Program-made: the position numbers and the translations under genes
Shown here: positions 1 to 6,387 of the stretch, piece after piece
Position numbering within the stretch: the stretch's first letter is position 1
Layout: the number at the start of each line of letters is the position of its first letter
Notes under the pieces: model-generated
What the model saw: the letters and a program-made list of their open reading frames with translations, nothing else
Database searches by the model: none
What the model was told of the DNA's origin: nothing
Assembly (NCBI GenBank): GCA_964504195.1
Contig: CAZDDI010000081.1
Coordinates: forward strand, 1-16,501
Source: CAZDDI01 sp964504195
GTDB taxonomy: Bacteria; Chloroflexota; Anaerolineae; B4-G1; SLSP01
Direction of reading: 5' to 3'
DNA: 16,501 nt

Positions 1-53
1 TCTGGGACATAATGGGTGTAAACCCCTGGTACATTATCGCATGTAAACTGACA
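1..53 (-). mobile_element. Probable terminal segment of an insertion sequence (element extends left of window)
   Basis: The minus strand read from position 53 begins TGTCAGTTTACATG and carries two spaced copies of a motif of the form GTTTACA-N-AT(A/T)ATGT, at 31-48 and 7-23. Tandem copies of a short motif next to a 5'-TGTCA end are what a transposase-binding terminal inverted repeat usually looks like, and IS481/IS3-type elements have comparable ends. Homology of the adjacent transposase fragment stops at this point (see 34-213), which supports a boundary at 53/54. The family is inferred from the motif style only. The other end of the element lies outside the window. Confidence 0.5.
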
Positions 54-213
54 CCGGGATTTCCGCACTCATCTGGGATAATTGCGCCTTCCCGCTCAGG
101 ACAATCCCGCTAATCATCATCGCCAGCGTCACCACATGCCCTTGATGAAACAGCCGCAGGTGCTGCTTGAGCGTTTGCAGCACTTCGGTGTACACTTTCA
201 CGCGATCATTCAT
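34..213 (-). pseudogene. N-terminal fragment of an IS4/IS701-like transposase, interrupted
   Basis: An ATG at 213 follows a strong ribosome-binding site (GGGGAGG on the minus strand, complement of about 220-226). It opens a 59-residue frame that ends at a TAA at 34-36. Residues 20-53, including a HVVTLAMMISGIVLSGKAQL stretch and a following QMSAEIP, resemble the conserved N-terminus of DDE transposases of IS4/IS701 type, which normally run to about 350-450 residues. The last six residues (VSVYMR) and the stop appear to be encoded by the invading element end at 1-53. The fragment lacks all catalytic DDE residues and cannot be active. The family call rests on memory of related proteins, not on a search. 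Confidence 0.55.
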
Positions 214-631
214 GGTAGCCTCCCCTTTTTGATCCCAAGTAAGGGGGATTTTACCATGTGCCGTGTTTTTAATCTAGATGTACGGTAGAAAAACTCAATA
301 TCGTTTATTTGCGGTCCAATTCGTGGGCGGCAAGCCTACTCATTAAGTTCTTAACTTAATGCAATTGACAAGGAATAGCCATATCTGGTTCAACCGTAAA
401 AAGCTGTACTACATCACCCATACCGGTAAACTTGGCCTAATTTTGAAGTACAGGATTTTTTCACATCGTCAGATACAGGCGCGGGGTCTTGATATGATCG
501 GTTGTGCGTCTTAAAGTCAACCAACCGATAACAGGAAAATCCTATCTAATTCTTCTCACCACGTTTGTGAAAATTCGTTTAATTCGTGGCTAAAATAGAG
601 CCATTGTTTCACGTTTTTCGGAGGTATCATC
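214..631. other. Gene-free intergenic region with short repeats
   Basis: No credible coding frame is seen on either strand. The stretch holds an 8-base perfect inverted repeat (ATCGGTTG at 497-504, CAACCGAT at 522-529) nested inside a wider pair (AGGATTTT at 452-459, AAAATCCT at 536-543). It also holds a CTCATTAAGTT word at 339-349 that recurs at 9076-9086. A possible -10 box TAAAAT lies at 591-596, upstream of the gene at 632, but no good -35 partner stands at normal spacing. Confidence 0.5.
452..543. repeat. Nested inverted repeats
   Basis: Outer arms AGGATTTT (452-459) and AAAATCCT (536-543) enclose inner arms ATCGGTTG (497-504) and CAACCGAT (522-529), the latter with a 17-base loop. Both pairs are perfect complements. 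No T-run follows, so this is not a simple terminator. It may be a decayed dispersed repeat or the remains of a small mobile element. Confidence 0.4.
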
Positions 632-1330
632 ATGGATACAAACCCAACCCTGGTATGTCGCGGATGCGGCGCACCGCTCGCTAAAACTGCGATGGATGCC
701 ACGCGCGGGATGGCGGTTTGCGGTTATTGTGGCGTCATCAACCGGTTGGAGTTGCCAACGCCCCCACCGCTGCAACCCGTCGCGCCCACCATCCCGGCGC
801 GGCCTGATTTTCCCCTCCCTCCTGGCGTTCAAGTCTACCAGGTCGGGGAAGTGCTGCAAATCGTGCGGGAGTGGCGCAATGCCTCCCATATTTTCCTGCT
901 CGGTTTCGGCGTGTTTTGGCTCGTTTTCACCGTGCCTTTTTTGCTTTTCTTTTTGATTTTCGCCCTACCCTTTATTGGCATCGGTATCTTCATGCTCTAC
1001 TGGGGGCTGGCCGGGGTATTGAACAAAACCACGATTCAGATCGGCCAGGGCTGGCTCGTCATCAATCACGATCCGCTGCCCTGGCTCGGTGCCAAGCGCA
1101 TCGAAACGACCAACATCGTGCAGCTTTACACCAAAGAGCATATCAGCTACAGCCGTAACTCCGGCCCAAACCGCACTTATCAGATTTATGTTATTCTGCA
1201 TGACCGCACCCAGCAAGACTTGCTCAAGGATATTACCGATCCACAGCAGGCGCTCTACATCGAGCAGCAAATCGAGCGCTACCTGGGCATTGCGGATCAT
1301 CCCGTTAGCGGGGAATTGCCGCGGTATTGA
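632..1330 (+). CDS. Zinc-ribbon membrane protein of unknown function
   Basis: This 232-residue protein starts at an ATG seven bases after GGAGG (620-624). Residues 9-12 and 30-33 are two CxxC pairs (CRGC and CGYC) of a zinc-ribbon, followed by a proline-rich linker (about 42-64). Residues 87-130 are strongly hydrophobic and fit two membrane segments separated by a short turn around P113. The C-terminal 100 residues are soluble and mixed in character, and look like a small beta-rich domain, possibly PH-like, though I cannot establish that. The architecture (cytoplasmic zinc ribbon, membrane hairpin, soluble C-domain) is common among uncharacterised bacterial proteins. I do not recognise a function. 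It stands alone, with a hairpin directly after the stop and a different gene family downstream. Confidence 0.8.
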   Translation: MDTNPTLVCRGCGAPLAKTAMDATRGMAVCGYCGVINRLELPTPPPLQPVAPTIPARPDFPLPPGVQVYQVGEVLQIVREWRNASHIFLLGFGVFWLVFTVPFLLFFLIFALPFIGIGIFMLYWGLAGVLNKTTIQIGQGWLVINHDPLPWLGAKRIETTNIVQLYTKEHISYSRNSGPNRTYQIYVILHDRTQQDLLKDITDPQQALYIEQQIERYLGIADHPVSGELPRY

Positions 1331-1337
1331 TGTGAAG

Positions 1338-1380
1338 CGTGAAACGTGACCAGGAAATCCTTCACGCATCACGTTTCACG
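1338..1380. repeat. Inverted repeat CGTGAAACGTGA/TCACGTTTCACG, possible transcript end
   Basis: Perfect 12-base arms at 1338-1349 and 1369-1380 flank a 19-base loop that itself contains TTCACGCATC, a partial third copy. It starts 8 bases after the stop at 1330. No T-run follows, so intrinsic termination is uncertain. Related GTGAAACG/CGTTTCAC words recur at 3830-3891, suggesting a dispersed short repeat that settles between genes. Confidence 0.6.
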
Positions 1381-1451
1381 AAATCCATTGAAACACACGC
1401 CTTTTCGCTTTATCACTGATTTGCGATTTGCAGATTTTTCAAGGGGGACTC

Positions 1452-2285
1452 ATGGACTTACTCAAACAACGCATTCAAGAAAAAGGCCGGTATCTGGGCG
1501 GGGGCATCCTCAAGGTGGATAGTGTGGTCAACCATCAGGTGGACGCGGAACTGATGCTCGAAGCGGGCGCGGAATTCGCCCGGCGCTTCGGGGACACGCA
1601 CCCCACGCTGGTGCTCACCGCCGAGGTGTCCGGCATCATCCCGGCGCTGACCACCGCATTTGCGATGGGGACGCCGCTCGTGTTCGCGCGCAAACACAAG
1701 CCCATCACCATGCAGGAGCCTACATTCGTCGAGTTTGCGCCCTCGCACACCAAAGGTGGCGAAGTGTCGCTCATGGTCTCCTCGGAATTCATCAAGCCTG
1801 GGGATCGTGTCCTGATCATTGACGATTTCCTGGCGTCCGGGCAGACCATCGCGGCGATGGGGCGTATCGTGGGGGATGCGGGGGCCGAACTGGTGGGCAT
1901 CGGCACATTGATCGAAAAGCAGTTCGAGGGGGGCCGCGAGATGTTACAGCATCTCAACGTCCCTATCGAATCGTTGGCTATCATCACAGAGCTGTGTGAT
2001 GATGGTACTATTATCTTTGAAGGAGGCGAGACGATGACAGCTAAAGTCGTTGCTAAGGACAAGAAGAAGGACAAGCCCAAGGCGGAGAAGAAGGAAAAGG
2101 CTAAAGCCGAAAAGAAAGATAAGGCCAAGGTCGAAAAGAAGGAAAAGAAAGAAAAGAAAGAGAAGAAGGTCAAGGCCGAAGCCAAGAAGAAGAAGGTCGA
2201 AGCTTTGCCCAAGAAGAAAGATAAGGCTGAAGCCGCCGAGAGCGCCGGCAAGAAGAAAAGCAAAGTCTCCAAAGACGAAGACTAA
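1452..2285 (+). CDS. xpt: Xanthine phosphoribosyltransferase with long lysine-rich C-terminal tail
   Basis: Xpt converts xanthine and PRPP to XMP in purine salvage. The ATG at 1452 is preferred over a TTG at 1428 because AAGGGGG (1441-1447) sits four bases upstream and the first residues (MDLLKQRIQEKG) match the family start. Residues 1-194 are a complete Xpt. They include VDS.VNHQVD (22-31), the FARKHK segment (78-83), the PRPP-binding motif VLIIDDFLASGQT (120-132) and IEK..E.GRE (154-163). The B. subtilis enzyme is also about 194 residues long. Residues 195-277 are added: roughly 80 residues dominated by Lys, Glu and Ala in KAEKKEKAK/KKEKKEKK-type repeats, predicted disordered and strongly basic, like histone-H1-type tails. 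guaA begins six bases after the stop, so XMP made here would feed directly into GMP synthesis. The catalytic domain is certain; the role of the tail is unknown. Confidence 0.93.
   Translation: MDLLKQRIQEKGRYLGGGILKVDSVVNHQVDAELMLEAGAEFARRFGDTHPTLVLTAEVSGIIPALTTAFAMGTPLVFARKHKPITMQEPTFVEFAPSHTKGGEVSLMVSSEFIKPGDRVLIIDDFLASGQTIAAMGRIVGDAGAELVGIGTLIEKQFEGGREMLQHLNVPIESLAIITELCDDGTIIFEGGETMTAKVVAKDKKKDKPKAEKKEKAKAEKKDKAKVEKKEKKEKKEKKVKAEAKKKKVEALPKKKDKAEAAESAGKKKSKVSKDED
2021..2026 (+). promoter_or_regulatory. Internal Shine-Dalgarno before an in-frame ATG inside xpt
   Basis: AGGAGG (extended AAGGAGG from 2020) lies seven bases before an in-frame ATG at 2034. The ATG falls exactly where the Xpt domain (194 residues) ends and the lysine-rich tail begins. 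This is at least as good a site as those used by the recognised genes here and may drive separate translation of the tail. Confidence 0.45.
2034..2285 (+). CDS. Possible separately translated 83-residue lysine-rich (histone-H1-like) protein, in frame within xpt
   Basis: Starting from the internal ATG at 2034 with its strong Shine-Dalgarno, this would give an 83-residue protein identical to the tail of the Xpt reading frame. It consists almost entirely of Lys, Glu, Ala, Asp and Val in short repeats (KAEKKEKAK, KKEKKEKKEKK). Small basic Lys/Ala-rich proteins of this type (Hc1-like, AlgP-like tails) bind DNA or RNA in other bacteria. That function is inferred from composition only. The alternative is that the tail is made only as part of the fusion and the AGGAGG is incidental, since it encodes Gly-Gly codons. 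Confidence 0.35.
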   Translation: MTAKVVAKDKKKDKPKAEKKEKAKAEKKDKAKVEKKEKKEKKEKKVKAEAKKKKVEALPKKKDKAEAAESAGKKKSKVSKDED

Positions 2286-2291
2286 GCCGGT

Positions 2292-3833
2292 ATGGTGAGC
2301 CGCCAAACCATCCTCATTCTCGATTACGGCTCGCAGACCACCCAGCTGATTGCCCGCCGCGTGCGTGAGCAGCACGTTTACGCGGAGATTTTGCCGTGGG
2401 ACGTTGCCCCAGAACGTCTGACGGCTCTCCAACCACGCGGCATCATCCTCTCTGGCGGCCCTAACAGCGTCTACGATACCGCCGCACCGACGTTGCCGGA
2501 GGCGGTGTTGATGTTGGGTGTGCCAGTGCTAGGGATTTGCTACGGGATGCAGCTGCTGGCCCACACGCTGGGCGGCGCGGTGGCCCCCGGCGCGGAGCGC
2601 GAGTATGGTCCGGCGCAGATCACACTGCTCGATCCAGGCTCGCCGCTGTTCGCGGGCTTGCCTGCGGAGCTGCCGGTGTGGATGAGCCACGGTGATCAGG
2701 TACACACGCTGCCGCCGGGCTTCGTCCCGCTGGCGCGCAGCGCGGGCGGCGTGCTGGCGTCGATGGGCGATCCCGTGCGTCAGCTCTACGGGTTGCAATT
2801 CCACCCCGAAGTGGTGCATACCCCTCAGGGCGGCGAGCTGTTGCGGCGCTTCCTCTACGATCTCTGCGGCTGCATGGGCGATTGGACGCCGGAGGCGTTC
2901 ATTGAAGCAACCACAGCGCGCGTCCGCGAGCAGGTGGGCGCGGGCGACGTGGTCTGCGGCCTGAGCGGTGGCGTGGATAGCGCGGTCACTGCGGCACTCG
3001 TCCATCGGGCGATAGGCGACCGGCTCACCTGCATCTTCGTGGATACCGGGCTGCTGCGCCAGGGCGAAGTGGCGCAAGTCGAAGCGGTCTTCCGGGAGAC
3101 GCAAGGGATGCACCTCATCGTGGTGGATGCGGCGGCGCGCTTCCTGAACGCGCTGTCCGGCGTGACCGAGCCGGAAACCAAGCGGCGCATCATCGGCGAG
3201 CTGTTCATCCGCATCTTCGAGGAAGAGGCGGCGCGCTTGCCGGACGCGCGCTTTTTGGCGCAGGGGACGATTTACCCCGACGTGATCGAGAGCGCGGGCA
3301 GCGCCCACGCGCACCGCATCAAGAGTCACCATAACGTGGGCGGCCTGCCGGAAGAGATGCGCTTCGCGCTGGTCGAGCCGCTGCGGGAGCTCTTCAAGGA
3401 CGAAGTGCGCGCAGTGGGGCTGGCGTTGGGCTTGCCGGAAACGCTGATCTGGCGGCATCCGTTCCCTGGCCCGGGGCTGGCCGTGCGCATTCTAGGCGAG
3501 ATCACGCCGGAGCGCGTCGCCATCCTGCAAGCCGCCGACGCCATCTACCTGGAGGAGCTGCACGCGGCGGGGCAGTATCGCCAGACGGCGCAGGCGTTCG
3601 CCGTGCTGTTGCCCGTGCGCAGCGTTGGCGTGATGGGCGATGGGCGCACTTACGCGCACGTCTTGGCCCTGCGCGCCGTCACCACCGATGATTTTATGAC
3701 GGCGGATTGGGCGCGCTTGCCCTACGACCTGCTCGCCCGCGTCTCCAACCGCATCGTCAACGAAGTGCGCGGCGTCAACCGGGTCGTGTATGATATCAGC
3801 AGTAAGCCCCCGGCCACCATCGAGTGGGAGTGA
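2292..3833 (+). CDS. guaA: GMP synthase (glutamine-hydrolysing)
   Basis: This enzyme converts XMP to GMP using ATP and glutamine-derived ammonia, the last step of guanine nucleotide synthesis. The 513-residue length is normal. The N-terminal class I glutamine amidotransferase domain (about 6-190) has the nucleophile Cys83 in GICYGMQ, and His171 and Glu173 in QFHPEV. The ATP-pyrophosphatase domain follows, with the P-loop SGGVDS at 225-230. The C-terminal dimerisation domain includes HPFPGPGLAVRILGEIT and ends in the family-typical SSKPPATIEWE. The ATG lies six bases after the xpt stop with only a weak ribosome-binding site, so translation is probably coupled to xpt. Confidence 0.98.
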   Translation: MVSRQTILILDYGSQTTQLIARRVREQHVYAEILPWDVAPERLTALQPRGIILSGGPNSVYDTAAPTLPEAVLMLGVPVLGICYGMQLLAHTLGGAVAPGAEREYGPAQITLLDPGSPLFAGLPAELPVWMSHGDQVHTLPPGFVPLARSAGGVLASMGDPVRQLYGLQFHPEVVHTPQGGELLRRFLYDLCGCMGDWTPEAFIEATTARVREQVGAGDVVCGLSGGVDSAVTAALVHRAIGDRLTCIFVDTGLLRQGEVAQVEAVFRETQGMHLIVVDAAARFLNALSGVTEPETKRRIIGELFIRIFEEEAARLPDARFLAQGTIYPDVIESAGSAHAHRIKSHHNVGGLPEEMRFALVEPLRELFKDEVRAVGLALGLPETLIWRHPFPGPGLAVRILGEITPERVAILQAADAIYLEELHAAGQYRQTAQAFAVLLPVRSVGVMGDGRTYAHVLALRAVTTDDFMTADWARLPYDLLARVSNRIVNEVRGVNRVVYDISSKPPATIEWE

Positions 3834-3967
3834 AACGTACTGCGTATTGCGTACTGCGTACTGCGTAAGGCATTTTCTGATAGCGTTTCACGTTTCAGAA
3901 TGTCCTATCAAAACCACAAAAATTTGGAAACAAAACCTTCTTTACGCATTACGTTTTACGCAGTACG
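3830..3967. repeat. Intergenic repeat patch with direct and inverted short words
   Basis: Immediately after guaA, CGTACTGCGTA occurs three times (3836-3846, 3850-3860, and 3857-3867 overlapping the second). Its exact complement TACGCAGTACG occurs at 3957-3967. Between them GTGAAACG (3830-3837, overlapping the stop codon) pairs with CGTTTCAC (3884-3891). The transcript could fold into nested stems. The words look like multiples of short units of the TACTGCGTAT and GTGAAACGT kind, so the patch may have grown by slippage or be part of a dispersed family. It is not a classic terminator because no T-run follows. Confidence 0.65.
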
Positions 3968-4101
3968 GGCGCTATGCGGGCAAGGCTTTGATAACGTGTG
4001 ATCAGCCATGCGCGGATGAGGTCAAGTCTTTACGATAGTTGCCAGAGAACAACGTAACAATCGTCGCTGGTAATCTATTGAAAAAGGTGTAAGATAGGGC
4101 T

Positions 4102-4611
4102 GTGACACAAGCATCAAAAACCAGATTGACCGTTGCCGATCACTTCGATTTGGCGATTCGCGGGGAATACGCGGCGCAAGAGCTCTACCAGGGCTTGATG
4201 CACCTGTTCCGCGCGCACCCAGACGCGGTGGAGCTGTGGCGTGAATTTGCTGTCGAAGAGACCGAGCACGCCCAGACATTGCAAGGGGTTCTCGACGCGC
4301 TCACGCTGGAACAACAAACAGCTCCCGCTGATATGGAGATGGCTCTGGCAGCGCAACAGGCGTTGAGCGTCCCGGTAGCGCAGCACCTCGCGGGGGTGAA
4401 GACCTTGGAAGACGCCTGTGAATTGGTCAGCGATTTGGAGAACTCGGAGACGAACGCCGTCTTCGAGTTTTTGCTGACGCACTTCGATGCTGATAGCCAA
4501 ATCAGCCCCTTTGTATTAGCCCAATTGCGCGAACACATCGCTCGCTTGCAGACGTTCGATGAACGGCTGGGCGGGCGTTATCAACGCTTGAAAATTAAAG
4601 CGGAACCATAA
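4102..4611 (+). CDS. Rubrerythrin-like ferritin-fold (diiron) protein
   Basis: This 169-residue protein is mainly helical. Two helices carry metal-ligand-type motifs: Glu22 in GEYAAQELY and EETEH at 52-56 form the first half-site, and E113 with E116 in LENSETNAVFEF suggest the second. This fits the ferritin-like superfamily, members of which reduce peroxide or handle iron. The rubredoxin-like CxxC domain of classical rubrerythrin is absent (only Cys106 is present), so electrons would have to come from elsewhere. The start is GTG; no strong Shine-Dalgarno is present (a weak GATAGGG ends just before it). A TAAGAT box at 4090-4095 would place a transcript start at or near the GTG, so a leaderless message is possible. 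pepA follows after 20 bases. Confidence 0.7.
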   Translation: MTQASKTRLTVADHFDLAIRGEYAAQELYQGLMHLFRAHPDAVELWREFAVEETEHAQTLQGVLDALTLEQQTAPADMEMALAAQQALSVPVAQHLAGVKTLEDACELVSDLENSETNAVFEFLLTHFDADSQISPFVLAQLREHIARLQTFDERLGGRYQRLKIKAEP

Positions 4612-4631
4612 TCCCGCTTAGGAGGCTTTTA

Positions 4632-6131
4632 ATGCAGATTAATGTGGTGATAGGTGAGATTCAAAAGCAAAGTGCGCAAGCGGTAGTGGTCAACCTCTTC
4701 GAGGGTGTGATCGCGCCCGGCGGCGCGACCGGTGCGGTGGATCAGGCCCTCGGCGGGCAGATCAGCGCGTTGATTGCCGGCGGCGATTTTCGCGGCAAGA
4801 AGAATGAGATCGCGGTGTTGTACCCCAACGGCGCGTTGCCCGCCAAGCGTGTGATTCTGGTAGGGCTGGGCAAGATCGAGAAATTCACACTCGACATCGC
4901 CCGGCAGGCAGCAGCAACCGCCGCGCTCAAAGCCCGCGAGCTGGGTGCGACCACATTGCACACCATCGTCCACGGGACCGGCATCGGCGAGCTGGATACG
5001 CAAGCCGCTGCGCAAGCTGTCGTCGAGGGGACGCTGCTGGGGCTGTATCGCTTCCACGAGCTGCGCACGCAGCTAGAAGAGGAGCGCCCCGACATCGAAA
5101 CGCTCGTGCTGGTGGAGCAGGACGAGCGCAAGGAAGCCGATATCGAAGACGGCGCCAATGCCGGGCAAATCATCGCGCAGGGCGTCGCGCTGACCCGCGA
5201 TCTGGTCAACCGCCCAGCCAACATTGCCACCCCCACGCACTTCGCCGAAGTTGCACAGCAAGTAGCTAAACAGCAAGGGCTAACTTATCATATACTTGAA
5301 AAGCCAGAGATTGAGGCATTGGGAATGCACGCGTTCTTAAGTGTCAACAAGGGGGGCGGTGAACCGGCCAAGCTGGTGATTCTGGAACACAACGCCAAGC
5401 GCGACGATCTCCCGGCGGTGGCGCTGGTGGGGAAGGGGATTACCTTCGATACCGGCGGTATCTCGCTCAAGCCGGGAGCAGATATGCACTTGATGAAGGG
5501 TGATATGGGCGGCGCGGCGGCAGTGCTCGGCACAATGCAGGCTATTGGCGCGCTCGATATTCCATTGCGCGTGGTCGCGCTTATGCCCCTCACCGAGAAT
5601 ATGCCCGACGCTTTCGCCTCCAAGCCGGGCGATGTGGTCAAATCGCTCAAGGGGCTGACCATTGAGATTCAAAATACCGACGCGGAAGGGCGCATGATTC
5701 TGGCCGACGCGCTCACCTACGCCGGGGAATACAAACCGGAGGCCATTTTTGACATTGCCACGCTCACGGGCGCGCGCGTTATCGCGCTCGGTTCGCAGGC
5801 GGCGGCGGTGATGGGCGACGAGAGCCTGCTGGAACGCCTCCGCGCGGCGGGCGAAGCCACGCGCGAGCGCGTCTGGCCCCTGCCGCTCTTCGAGGAGTAC
5901 GGCGAGCAGCTCAAGAGCCTGGTGGCCGATGTGCGGCACATCGGGGGCCGCCCCGCCGGCACGATTACGGCGGGCCTCTTCCTGAGCAAGTTCGTGCCCG
6001 AAGGCACGCCCTGGGCGCATATTGACATCGCCGGGCTGGATCAAGAAGAAAGCAAGTCCGGGCCGTACACGCCCAAAGGGGCCACTGGCTACGGCGCACG
6101 GTTACTGATCGAGCTGCTGCGCAAGTGGTAA
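4632..6131 (+). CDS. pepA: Leucyl aminopeptidase (peptidase family M17)
   Basis: This is a cytosolic hexameric aminopeptidase that removes N-terminal residues from peptides using two metal ions. The 499-residue length is standard. The C-terminal catalytic domain has the metal and catalytic residues in the expected order: Lys268 and Asp273 in GKGITFDTGG, Lys280, Asp291 in MKGDMGG, and Asp350, Glu352 and Arg354 in the family signature NTDAEGR. The N-terminal 160 residues are the usual less conserved macro-like domain. The ATG follows AGGAGG (4620-4625) by six bases. It shares a direction and a short spacer with the ferritin-like gene, so the two are probably co-transcribed. A strong terminator lies 70 bases downstream. 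Confidence 0.97.
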   Translation: MQINVVIGEIQKQSAQAVVVNLFEGVIAPGGATGAVDQALGGQISALIAGGDFRGKKNEIAVLYPNGALPAKRVILVGLGKIEKFTLDIARQAAATAALKARELGATTLHTIVHGTGIGELDTQAAAQAVVEGTLLGLYRFHELRTQLEEERPDIETLVLVEQDERKEADIEDGANAGQIIAQGVALTRDLVNRPANIATPTHFAEVAQQVAKQQGLTYHILEKPEIEALGMHAFLSVNKGGGEPAKLVILEHNAKRDDLPAVALVGKGITFDTGGISLKPGADMHLMKGDMGGAAAVLGTMQAIGALDIPLRVVALMPLTENMPDAFASKPGDVVKSLKGLTIEIQNTDAEGRMILADALTYAGEYKPEAIFDIATLTGARVIALGSQAAAVMGDESLLERLRAAGEATRERVWPLPLFEEYGEQLKSLVADVRHIGGRPAGTITAGLFLSKFVPEGTPWAHIDIAGLDQEESKSGPYTPKGATGYGARLLIELLRKW

Positions 6132-6146
6132 GACAACACACATAGG

Positions 6147-6199
6147 ACTTACGCACAAAGCGCACCTTTCGCCAATCTCAAATGGCGTTTTGTGTAAGT
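6147..6199. repeat. Imperfect inverted repeat, MITE-like remnant
   Basis: ACTTACGCACAAAGCGC at 6147-6163 pairs imperfectly with GGCGTTTTGTGTAAGT ending at 6199. The outer word, AGGACTTACGCA, is of a type often seen at ends of small insertion sequences and MITEs in cyanobacteria and Chloroflexota. It lies between the pepA stop and the terminator. Too short and degenerate to assign to a family. Confidence 0.4.
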
Positions 6200-6203
6200 T
6201 CTG

Positions 6204-6244
6204 ACACAAAAAGACCAGCGCATTTTGCGTCGGTCTTTTTGTGT
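6204..6244 (+). terminator. Intrinsic terminator after pepA
   Basis: Perfect 13-base arms ACACAAAAAGACC (6204-6216) and GGTCTTTTTGTGT (6232-6244) enclose a loop with a further CGCA/TGCG stem. The A-rich left arm and T-rich right arm give U-runs on both strands, so it can work in both directions. It separates the pepA unit from the CBS-domain genes. Confidence 0.8.
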
Positions 6245-6387
6245 GCTGGATATGGAGTTTAGGGATATACTGTGGGTGGGCCAGTCAAAACTGAGAGCTG
6301 GTTGGCAATCCTGACCTGCACCTGCGTACCTCATACAGTAAAAGCATGTGTTCCGTAAAGTCACAGATCATTTGAAGGAGATTCACC

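Noticed and set aside
82..288. Plus-strand open frame of 68 codons at the left edge
   Set aside because: It is opposite the transposase fragment, which has a much better ribosome-binding site and family-like sequence.
1331..1451. Purine riboswitch upstream of xpt
   Set aside because: xpt genes often have one, but the conserved core pairs and loop words of the guanine aptamer are not seen; only the CGTGAAACGTGA hairpin and AT-rich spacer are present.
1535..2272. Long open frame on the minus strand opposite xpt, about 245 codons, rich in Phe, Leu and Ser
   Set aside because: It is the antisense of the Lys/Glu-rich tail and the Xpt domain; its composition is a by-product of AAG/GAA codons, and it lacks a ribosome-binding site and any recognisable domain.
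2529..3458. 309-codon open frame on the minus strand inside guaA
   Set aside because: It lies entirely opposite conserved GMP synthase motifs; its His/Arg/Gln-rich composition is typical of antisense reading in a GC-rich gene.
3836..3867. CRISPR-like array
   Set aside because: The CGTACTGCGTA copies are too short, too close and overlapping, with no spacers; it is a simple short-word repeat.
4039..4076. TTGCCA ... TAATCT as promoter for the ferritin-like gene
   Set aside because: The spacer is 26 bases, far from the usual 16-18.
5337..6044. 235-codon minus-strand open frame inside pepA
   Set aside because: It is antisense to the conserved M17 catalytic domain, with no family resemblance and no plausible start signal.
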